The notes beneath the pieces were generated by a model. It was not told where the DNA came from. It searched no databases and was given only the letters and a program-made list of their open reading frames with translations. DNA of 64,000 bases from positions 1 to 64,000 of the forward strand of contig NW_005179185.1 in NCBI RefSeq assembly GCF_000350225.1, given 5' to 3'. Positions 44,401-52,772 of the stretch are shown here, in pieces (the first letter of the stretch is position 1; every line of letters begins with the position of its first letter). Position numbers and translations under genes: made by a program. Source of the stretch: Chondrus crispus (taxonomy: Eukaryota > Rhodophyta > Florideophyceae > Gigartinales > Gigartinaceae).

Positions 44401-44721
44401 GTGTTGTGTTGTTTGTCTTGTGATTTGTCGTGAGGTTTGTCGTATTGGTTGTCGGTGTTGGATGAGATTGTGGGGGTATGTATGTAAGAGGGGGAGTGGG
44501 GTTTAGCCTGGGGCTCCTCCGCAGTGGGAGGGATCGGTTTATTCGTGTCGTTGTGGGTTGCGTCGCTGATTTCAGATGAGGGGAAGGTGGAGTTATGCAA
44601 GGTAGCGGAAGGTGCCCATAACCTGTGTGAACAAGAGACCGATGAATCCTCTTTTACTCGTCGTCGCTCGTTGGTTATAAGTCTGTTCCCTGAGGGACAG
44701 ACTGTCCTGTGCGGTCTGACA
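41418..44721 (-). mobile_element. Copia LTR retrotransposon, copy B (decayed)
   Basis: The same family as copy A. LTRs of 98 bp lie at 41418-41515 and 44624-44721, flanked by a perfect 5-bp duplication GAAAA (41413-41417 and 44722-44726). The primer site GGTTATGGGCACC is at the same position as in copy A. Gag, integrase and parts of RT/RNase H are recognisable. The element is about 1.3 kb shorter than copy A and has many breaks. LTRs differ at only a few of 98 positions, yet the interior is heavily decayed. Confidence 0.88.
41527..44330 (-). pseudogene. Copia B coding remnants
   Basis: Gag begins MDKRPDIPRLDPMNYRPW. Recognisable further parts are ILDSGAHPSHIKN (protease), YRTDNAREFKSNHALQ and RINQTLMNAARANLHHANLP (integrase core), HSSAYLYEKFPQTKPVYIKQ (RT) and KNIADYFSKPLGPQ (end of RNase H). 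Fossil with many breaks. Confidence 0.8.
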
Positions 44722-44726
44722 GAAAA

Positions 44727-45132
44727 CGTGCCAAATACAGAATACAAATCGGTTCTTGTGAGAGGGGTACCCCAGTTCTACTTATTTTTAATTTCGTTAA
44801 GGAGGCGGAAGAACGATTATCTGAAACTGCTTCCGGGAGAAATTCTCGTTTCCTCGAGACTCTTGTCTTGAATCCTGCTTTTTAACGAGAATTTTCGTAG
44901 AATTGCTGCTTCGTAAACTCTCTATTAGGCCTTTCTGCCAGTTATAAGGTATCTGGCCAAATACCGCATGGTTCATGAAAAACTTACACTTTTGGTATGA
45001 TCGCAGGATGTCAGGACAGCATACTGTGAATTCGACCAAAGACCGCAACGAATAGCAAATGATTTTAATATTTTCCAAAACCCATCGTAGGGAAACAACT
45101 GAGAAAGCATTCACTGTAATACTTGGTAGTGC
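44727..45132. other. No gene seen
   Basis: AT-rich sequence to the right of the Copia B target duplication. No supported frame. Confidence 0.5.
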
Positions 45133-46183
45133 TCAGAAATCCAAGTCCTCAGTCTCAAACATGGCGTCATCTTGGGGTCCTGCGTGAAAACTGATGTCCA
45201 TTCTAGCCTTGCGATTCTGTCTGTACTTGGCCTGTACCCGCTTGAGCTTCTCAACCCGGTCGTTCCCAAGCGTGTATCTTCGATTCTTCACACGCCTGTA
45301 AAGATTCAGATCAGCTCCCCGTAGTGGGTGCCAGCGGACATGCAGGTTGGTAACACCCAATAGAAATGAAAATATGATGTCGTACATCTTTTCACCCCAA
45401 CGGAACTGTGAGCTAAGAACATTCCATAAACCACACAAGCGACCGAAGTAGTTATCAACTATAATTCTATCCGATGCAGGTTCTCGATTGCCAGCTTCTT
45501 CTTCTAAAGCCAAATATCGTCCTGGCCTTTTTTCGTAGGGACAATACCACGAACAGAATCTGCCACATCCTGATATCCTTTGTCAAGAAGACAAGCCCAG
45601 CTCTCATGATATTTGTCAGAAAGAGCACCAGCGTCCAAAATGTCATCCTCCACTTCACTTTTCTTCAGCATCAACATATGTTCATCTTTTATACTGGAAA
45701 AATATCGATGTTGGCTGTTGCACCTGCAAAATGCACACTGCAGGCGATTTCCAATCCCATTGGTAGAACCGAAACCTCCGTCTTATACCCGTAAGGCTTA
45801 TGCTTTCCTGAGAAGTATTTCTTGGATTCTTGATGATTTCCCGTAGGCCTGTTAGTGTGTTGGAAATTGACGTCCATCGCATATCGGGCGTAGGGGTACT
45901 TTTTGAACGCCCGATTGCTTTCGAGGACGCGCTACATGGGCCACTCTGCCTCAGCACCAAGCACCAATGTTTCATAACTCACGTCCGCTGCCAATCGAAT
46001 GAACTTTTCAACAAGATCCCTCAATGACGGGCCCTTAATCTTAAACATGCGACCGAGAAAGTCCCACTGCCCCCCATGCTTCATGAAACTTAGTACGATG
46101 AAGAGCATGTCTCTTGCCCCATGTTTGGTCTTTCTCCCACGTCCTGTGTTCCAATTCTTGAGCATCACCTGCCTGAATTTCAT
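45133..46183 (-). pseudogene. DDE_4-type DNA transposase remnant
   Basis: Pieces in several frames follow the order of DDE_4 (Harbinger/ISL2EU-like) transposases: GRMFKIKGPSLRDLVEKFIR; YAMDVNFQHTNRPTG with the first Asp and FSGKHKPYGYKTEVSVLPMG; ACLLDKGYQDVADSVRGIVP with the second Asp; and SDRIIVDNYFGRLCGLWNVL with the final Asp/Glu region, ending at 45133 after LHVRWHPLRGADLNLY. Several stops and frameshifts separate the pieces. It is older than Harbinger A and B and of a different subfamily. Confidence 0.7.
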
Positions 46184-46450
46184 CTAAACTTCTTGGAACG
46201 CATCGGAGCGAAGTTGCACATTTTCAGGATGGCAGGTGACCCGCCAGACTCATAAAAAGAATAATAGGTGGGCGTCGAGGAGTCTGTTTCCTCATCAGTG
46301 TCGCTTTGGGGTCCTCCATTGGGTGAAAAGAGGTTGACATATTCGTGAAAAAATATTTTTACGAATGACCAAGTGTTTGGTGATACATTCAGTCCTCTTG
46401 CAGGGCACTTACCCTTTTTGTGCTCCGCTGAATTTTACGCATGAAAGTCG

Positions 46451-47203
46451 GTAACTAGTTGAAAAGTCTATTATTTAGAAATATGGGCTATCCAACGATA
46501 CATAATTTAACGTCACACACATTAATTCTGCCGTGATTAATTTTTTGGTGACATTAAATCCAGGTGACACTAAAATCCCGTAACTGGGTGTACCAGTTTA
46601 CTCCTCGTCTCTCCTGGGTTTCCATACTCCAGGCTGTGATATGACAGGCTGTCCAATGTTTATTCTCCAACGTCCTTTGTGGTGCACTCTACCGTGATTT
46701 TACTCTGTAGCGAATCCCGTCGATACGGTTGTCCTGTTAGAGTCGGATCAACTCGTCTTTGGTGTTTCCTTGTCTCACGGCCCGCCCTTGCGTTTCAGTA
46801 TTGCACGCGGGGGCCGAGCTGCCGGAGATTGGTGCGGATAATCCCGCTCGCCTTTCCGACTAGGTTGCCAACTTCTTGGGTCACAGGCGCCCGTGTCGCA
46901 ATCGACCCCGGGAACTTCTACTGTTAGAAGTTCCCGGGGTCGATTGACCAAGTGCTGTTAACAGCACTTGGTCACTTGACTCAATGGCATCTTGTGTGTC
47001 CCTGTTGCCCGTACCTGATGTCACACGAGACCGCCGTTCTTGTTCAACCTGTGCTCCAGTGATCTGTATGAGCTCAGCCGGCTTTAGCGCCACGAGAACA
47101 GACCAATAGCTGATCCTGACCGTAAGAGATATATCGTTGACTCGAGATAGCAAGCTTGAACCCACGCGGATTCCCTTCGCGCATAAAGTCGCCACTTTTC
47201 CTT
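46451..47203 (+). repeat. Left long TIR
   Basis: Contains ATTTAACGTCACACACATTA at 46505-46524, GGTGACATTAAATCC and GGTGACACTAAAATCC, then the abutting palindromes at 46900-46973. A 119-residue minus-strand frame spans the inner part and is repeated in the other TIR. It may be a shadow of the palindromic structure and not a gene. Confidence 0.9.
46900..46973. repeat. Abutting double palindrome in left TIR
   Basis: First hairpin: 21-bp perfect arms (AATCGACCCCGGGAACTTCTA) with loop CTGT at 46900-46945. Second: a perfect 28-bp palindrome GACCAAGTGCTGTT/AACAGCACTTGGTC at 46946-46973, with no base between them. The mirror copy is at 50291-50364 in the right TIR. Confidence 0.95.
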
Positions 47204-47271
47204 TCTTTTCGCTTTCGTTTGAGCTGCTTTTCACTGTCACACCTTATTTATTTTTGTGCAAGCTCAAGGTT

Positions 47272-48000
47272 TCAGTGGTGTCCTTTAACTTTCAGTGCGC
47301 ACTGTACATGTACGTCCAGCGGCCTACACCGGGATGACAACGTGAGGCGGTAAGGGGCATGAGGAGAGGAGGGCACCTTGTTGGAAAGCAGCTTGGGCGG
47401 CGGTGAACGAGGCGAAGGCGCTTTGCTGGGAGAAGTCGGGGGCAATGACCAGAGTAGCGATGGATGGCAGCGGGCGCTCAGGCGTGCCGGTGTAGGGGTC
47501 GAGGCGGAGAGGGGGCCCGACGGTGTTTGCGAGAGCGCGGGCGGCAGCGATTGCAGCGGGCGGGGCATAGTCGGGAGAGGAAAGGAGGGCGCGGGCCTTT
47601 TGAGGGTGAGCGGGGCGGGGCAAGCGCGCGTTTGGACGCGTGAGAGGTCAATGGAGGGCAGAACGACCATGCAATAGGTGGGGCGAGGGGACCACATTTG
47701 CGTGGCAGCTATAGACGCCCAGGAGCGAGAAGTCTCGCGACCGGTCGCGCGAGGTGCAGGGCTTATGAGCCTCGACGGGCGTGGCTGGGTTTGTTTCGTA
47801 GCGCTTTGCAGGACTGGCGACGCAGTGAGCGCAGCATCGTTGGCGCGCGGCGGCGCGTGAGGCGCGGTGCGGGGGGGCGAAGGAAGAAGAGGAGAATGCG
47901 TCTTCTTCATCTTCATCGCGGTGTGAAAAAGCACTCTTAAAGATCGAATTATCTCCTTGTACTTCAAACCTCTCTCAACGCTCTCACACACTCTACTCAC
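47272..48000 (-). other. GC-rich interval, possible minus-strand coding fragment
   Basis: Two overlapping minus frames are open. The one with protein-like composition (47324-47623; PLRLDPYTGTPERPLPSIAT, ending LPPHVVIPV) is unassigned. It may be a captured host fragment or the 5' region of the plus-strand gene that starts at 48003. No firm call. Confidence 0.3.
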
Positions 48001-48002
48001 TC

Positions 48003-49862
48003 ATGATTGTCGAACTTACCATAGGGGTCCCATTGTGGAACGTGGTACGGTTCATTACCCTAAGCCTCGTTGTTACTACGGCCCTGTCATGGCTGTGGAC
48101 GCGCAACGTTGCAGCTAGGGCGCATGCCAGAATTCTCACAGGCAGGAAGGTCGCTTTCGAGCCAAGACCTTACACTAGAGGCTCGCTAGTGATGGAGCAA
48201 GACAAGCGCGACAGGAAGTCGAAAATGCTACTCCTCTTTGTGACCGGAGTTCTAGCGACAGCGGATTTCCTCATTGAATTCGGATCTGATTCACGGAAAG
48301 TAAGCGCGGGGCGGTTATTTGAGACCGGGTACGGGTCTGCTGGCTTTGACGTGCCGATATCGCTGCGCCAATCGAAGGACGGGCAGTGGTATCCTGAGGC
48401 AGACATGTCAGTGGGACTAACTGCGACATACCTCGTACAAGGGTATGTCACGGCAGCAGACGAGGAGTTGAACATAACACAAGCAGACGTAGAAATATTG
48501 TCAAACACACGCAGGGTAGCGTTCGACAAGGGGCAAATCCTAGTCACTGAGATACCGATCGAATGGATGTTCTCAAGTAGGGGGGAAGACATCTGGTTTT
48601 CCGGGCAGACGGGGTCGGTGCTTCTTCGCGGCAGACGTGTGATATTCTTTGATGGTATTGGGTTCTTCGTACTAACCGAGACAGGCCAAGGTCAGGAGCC
48701 GTCAATATCGGTGGTTGAAATGGTAAATAGCATTTCATTCCGGTTGCACCTCAGAGCTCGTGCAGGGTCTTCAGTCACAATGGAGCTCAGGTCGAGCCCT
48801 CGAATATTCATACATTGTCTCAACATTCCGACCTATCCATCCAGCTGGAAGGTCAATTGCATCAACCCAGAGCTGAGCCCCCCTAGGATATTAAGACATG
48901 ATTCTATGGCAGTCGAAGAGGACGCGAGTCTGCTGAACAAGTATCAGTTAGAGACTACTTTCGGGAAGAGGAGCACGATTACGGTGTCGTGGGAGGGCTT
49001 TAGTTCGGGAAGAAGTCGACCATCAAACCTGGGTACCAACCGGTTAGATACGGAGGTTATGACTTCAAGGGACTCCGTCATAGTCCTGACACGGACTTCT
49101 AGCTTACTTCTCAGGCGCCACGAGAAAGGAACAACTACGTGCATAGGTATCGTCAGTGACCCTCAGTACGCGAACATAATGGAATGTCGGGAGATGCAAT
49201 GGGCGGACGAAATACAGTCGTCCTCAGCATTCAGAGCCTTACAGATAGAGACCGCGGAATATATGCGTGCCTGGGAGCTCTACCACCAATGGCGTACTGG
49301 CGATGAGGAGAGGGTGTCTGTTAACATCACGTGGCTATCAAGGAGTTTGAGTGACACGAGAGGCAGTCTTCTGGGGGATACGCGGACTGTGGCCACACTC
49401 AATTTGTTCTTCTTCATAGGTATTGGAGTTATTACGGGAGTGGCCCTTCTTGGCGTGTGTTTGTATGTATGGCTCAGAAGACAAACAGGACGGTTTGGCC
49501 TGATGGGGGGGGGACTTGTGACTCTTGACGGCAGCAGGAAAATACTCGCAATGTCAAATTTGACGAAGTACAATTGTGCCAGGGTCCCTGAGGAAACTCC
49601 ATGGACGGCGATAATAAGGAGTGGCGAGAACTTATGTCACCTGGAGACATCGTATGGAAAGGCGGAGAGCGTCGTCGGGTTGTCAGAGATAAGAGCTGAA
49701 GGGCTAATGCTAATGGGACGCCGCGCGTTCAATCAAACTAGGCCTAGCGGGACGGGGAAGAAACCGGCGAGCCCAGCTGAGTACAGCCGAGTATTGAGCC
49801 GCACTACAAGGGAAGAAGAAAGTCCGTATGTGTTAGGGTGTTGCAATGAAGGCGTGGTATAA
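48003..49862 (+). CDS. 619-residue membrane protein of unknown function
   Basis: It starts MIVELTIGVPLWNVVRFITL. Predicted membrane segments lie at about residues 10-32 (ending TTALSWLW), 74-90 (KMLLLFVTGVLATADFLIEF) and 462-486 (LNLFFFIGIGVITGVALLGV). Between the second and third lies a ~370-residue, beta-rich, Cys-poor domain likely outside the membrane, with several possible N-glycosylation sites (NITQ, NITW). The C-terminal ~130 residues would be cytosolic (KYNCARVPEETPWTAIIRSG). The frame is intact and is the only good gene in this TIR element. I recognise no family: no polymerase, nuclease or fusion-protein motif is visible. An intact frame inside nearly identical TIRs suggests function or recent acquisition. 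Confidence 0.75.
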   Translation: MIVELTIGVPLWNVVRFITLSLVVTTALSWLWTRNVAARAHARILTGRKVAFEPRPYTRGSLVMEQDKRDRKSKMLLLFVTGVLATADFLIEFGSDSRKVSAGRLFETGYGSAGFDVPISLRQSKDGQWYPEADMSVGLTATYLVQGYVTAADEELNITQADVEILSNTRRVAFDKGQILVTEIPIEWMFSSRGEDIWFSGQTGSVLLRGRRVIFFDGIGFFVLTETGQGQEPSISVVEMVNSISFRLHLRARAGSSVTMELRSSPRIFIHCLNIPTYPSSWKVNCINPELSPPRILRHDSMAVEEDASLLNKYQLETTFGKRSTITVSWEGFSSGRSRPSNLGTNRLDTEVMTSRDSVIVLTRTSSLLLRRHEKGTTTCIGIVSDPQYANIMECREMQWADEIQSSSAFRALQIETAEYMRAWELYHQWRTGDEERVSVNITWLSRSLSDTRGSLLGDTRTVATLNLFFFIGIGVITGVALLGVCLYVWLRRQTGRFGLMGGGLVTLDGSRKILAMSNLTKYNCARVPEETPWTAIIRSGENLCHLETSYGKAESVVGLSEIRAEGLMLMGRRAFNQTRPSGTGKKPASPAEYSRVLSRTTREEESPYVLGCCNEGVV

Positions 49863-50060
49863 TTTAAGGTGACGCCGACAAAGTCAACCCCCCAATATGC
49901 GACATGGCGTGACGTGGACGAGAAGAAAACTAGACGGGCAGTACGCATGATTGCTTTCTCGCAGCTCGAAGAGGTTGGTTACAACGTCCACCTAAAGTTG
50001 GTTGAGGAGGATCTCAGCAGGACGTCGAACCACGGTTTGTTGCTTCGGAACACCTGGTGG

Positions 50061-50812
50061 AAGGAAAAGTGGCGACTTTATGCGCGAAGGGAATCCGCGT
50101 GGGTTCAAGCTTGCTATCTCGAGTCAACGATATATCTCTTACGGTCAGGATCAGCTATTGGTCTGTTCTCGTGGCGCTAAAGCCGGCTGAGCTCATACAG
50201 ATCACTGGAGCACAGGTTGAACAAGAACGGCGGTCTCGTGTGACATCAGGTACGGGCAACAGGGACACACAAGATGCCATTGAGTCAAGTGACCAAGTGC
50301 TGTTAACAGCACTTGGTCAATCGACCCCGGGAACTTCTAACAGTAGAAGTTCCCGGGGTCGATTGCGACACGGGCGCCTGTGACCCAAGAAGTTGGCAAC
50401 CTAGTCGGAAAGGCGAGCGGGATTATCCGCACCAATCTCCGGCAGCTCGGCCCCCGCGTGCAATACTGAAACACAAGGGCGGGCGGTGAGACAAGGAAAC
50501 ACCAAAGACGAGTTGATCCGACTCAACAGGACAACCGTATCGACGGAATTCGCTACAGAGTAAAATCACGGTAGAGTGCACCACAAAGGCCGTTGGGGAA
50601 TAAACATTGGACAGCCTGTCATATCACAGCCTGGAGTATGGAAACCCAGGAGAGACGAGGAGTAAACTGGTACACCCAGTTACGGGATTTTAGTATCACC
50701 TGGATTTAATGTCACCAAAAAATTAATCACGGCAGAATTAATGTGTGTGACGTTAAATTATGTATCGTTGGATAGCCCATATTTCTAAATAATAGACATT
50801 TCAACTAGTTAC
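50061..50812 (-). repeat. Right long TIR
   Basis: Inverted copy of 46451-47203. It carries the mirrored palindromes at 50291-50318 and 50319-50364 and the block AATTAATGTGTGTGACGTTA at 50736-50755. It differs from the left copy at only a few positions (for example AGTATCACC against AGTGTCACC). Confidence 0.9.
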
Positions 50813-51640
50813 AGTCGACCCTACGCATTAGTGCCGCCCTGTGTAAGGACTAATAATACGGCACTAATTCGGAGCGGCACAATCAGAAAGCAGAATCACT
50901 ACCCGGCCAGAACTCTGTTATTAGAGTCTGCTGTTGTTGCATTTGACCCTGTCTCTCATGCCTAGCTTCTAGAAAAGCTCGTTTTGCGGACCTCAAGTGC
51001 GAAAAGGCATTGCTCACATCGCACTCCACACCCAGACTCTCCAAAGACCCAAACAACCTTGCTAGCACTACAGCACTCGGTACGGCCCGCCTCTCCGTAA
51101 TTTCACACTCGTCTTCTGCCACACAATCATCCATCATAGCATCACTGGCAGACTGATTCTGTAGCTCCACCATAATGTATTGAATCGCAAGCATCACTAA
51201 TAGAAGCTTCTGCTACAAGCTCATTAGTCTCGATCTCATTCCATTCCACCACATCTTTCCTGCAGAATGCTGCAGTTTCTGCAAGGCCGTCTTCTGGCAC
51301 CAGGCTCAGTCGGGAGAGAAACCCTACTATACCATCTACCATAGATTTATCAATTTGTGTTTCATTTCGACCAACTTTCCGACCTGCAGCAGATGCCCAA
51401 CCTCGATTTTCTGTACAATCGTAAGGCGCGTACGCTTCGCTTTGGCGATCTTTTCAGGATTCATGTTAGGGTCTTTGAGTGAGGTGCCATCACGTCACCA
51501 ATTGAGCTAAGGCGCATGAGAGGTGGCCGATGACGACGTCGTGGATGACACGTGGCAGAACCTGTGTCTGCCGGTTTTGGCGGCACTAATTCGAGGGTGG
51601 CAATAATGAAAGCGGCACTATTGCGCGTCCCCCCCTTGTA
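50812..51640 (-). mobile_element. Tigger/pogo-like remnant with internal deletion
   Basis: The left end CAGTCGACCCTACGCATTAG and GCCGCC are typical of Tigger-type TIRs; the right side near 51600-51640 carries the inverted GCGGCACTATTGCGCGTCC. The minus-strand coding trace starts at 51464 (MNPEKIAKAKRTRLTIVQKI), a psq-type helix-turn-helix. It then jumps to an acidic C-terminal region (VEWNEIETNELVAEASISDA) and ends QQQQTLITEFWPGSD, a C-terminal tail style common in this family. The whole DDE domain is missing, and stops are present near 51340 and 51145. Non-autonomous or dead. Confidence 0.6.
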
Positions 51641-52457
51641 TTGCAAAGTGCAATTCGAAGACAGGCATTGTCAGCAGAAGAAATACAAGTGAATAAGCTG
51701 TCTCTTTGCCTAAAGGCGCGAGTGCGAGCAACCAAGTCGCGAAAGAGATCGGAGGCAGAACGAAATCAATAAACAAGGTTGTATACCAACTTCTGACGAC
51801 TCCATCCAAGGCGGGTAGTCGTACCGTCGTTCTCAAAAGACTCAAGTTTTTGCAAACAGTCCAGGCTCTTGCGCGCCTGGTTCTCGAGTCAACGTTTTGA
51901 CCCTCTAACGGAGTTTTTCGACAGTACGTCCTTGTTCAACGCTTGTCATGAACCAGAGCCTTTCGCATACGCTCACTGAACGTCATCGCTCTGCTTTCGT
52001 ATGCCCGCAGTGATCTCGGCTTTGGTGAGTTCTGGAATGTAGGATACTCCAATAAACGACCAGATTCATCCTGAGCCTACTTGCGGAGGCTGATGTGATC
52101 GCGACTCGGCTTTTCTGCTCGTTTCATGAGACGAGATTTTTCCCGAGTCAGGTCCTCCACTAGCACAAGCTCAGACTTTTAGTTCTGTTCTACTACTGCG
52201 GCTGATACTGAAGGCGTTGCCTTGTTGGCGTGCAGCTTAACGTCGAATGCTGTATCCGTCTTAACCACTGCCACCGCAATGCCGTACGCGATACTAGAAG
52301 TGGGACTTGAGGCAACAGACGTCTCGAGGCGGGGCCCTGTGGTGCATAGCTCGCTAGATTCGCGATGCAGCATACTCCCAGGGTCGCTTGCGGAGTGTGT
52401 GGTTCATTCGGGTATCTTCTTCCTTCGGACTGGTATCCATGTACAGGAAAACTTGCA
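51641..52457. other. No supported gene
   Basis: Short frames only; none recognisable. This is the host flank of Gypsy copy 2. Confidence 0.5.
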
Positions 52458-52462
52458 GGTAA

Positions 52463-52772
52463 TGTGGGGGAGATTTGGGGTACTGTACAGGGTACAGTAC
52501 CCGGGAGTGGCCCCAGGACCAAAGCCTTCAAAAGGTGATTTTATTGGTCTACGTGTACGCCAGGTGTACACGTGGACACTCTCCCTTTGAAAAGCGGCGG
52601 TCCTGGGAAGTGGAAGATGCTGGCCGCCCCTCTATAAGAGAAAGGGGCGCGCTGCGACACCCCGCGACAAGGGGAGAACACAACAACACCCGGACCGACC
52701 CCCCCTCTTGAAATAAACATCTCGCTTTTCTCTCTCCCCTACGCGCGCAGCCCCCCTTTTTAGCTGTCAACA
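52463..52772 (+). repeat. 5' LTR of Gypsy copy 2
   Basis: TG...CA ends, TATA box at 52633-52638, AATAAA at 52712-52717, 11-bp arm hairpin near the start. As in copy 1, the final A is the first base of the Gag ATG. Confidence 0.9.

Larger units (their letters stand above)
46451..50812. mobile_element. Long-TIR DNA element carrying a membrane-protein gene
   Basis: Terminal inverted repeats of about 752 bp (46451-47203 and 50061-50812), nearly identical, begin GTAACTAGTTGAAA at each end. The flanks are an exact 5-bp duplication AGTCG (46446-46450 and 50813-50817). No transposase, integrase or polymerase is encoded; the centre carries a 619-residue plus-strand membrane protein and an uncertain minus-strand frame. 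Five-base duplications are not typical of hAT, Mutator, Harbinger or Tc1 elements. I cannot place the superfamily. High TIR identity suggests recent insertion. The right duplication coincides with the CAGTCGACCC end of a Tigger remnant, so the element may have inserted at that end. Confidence 0.85.

Noticed and set aside
46881-47240. 119-codon frame in the TIR, repeated at 50057-50383
   Set aside because: Runs straight through the double palindrome and lies in both TIRs; more likely a by-product of conserved DNA than a gene.
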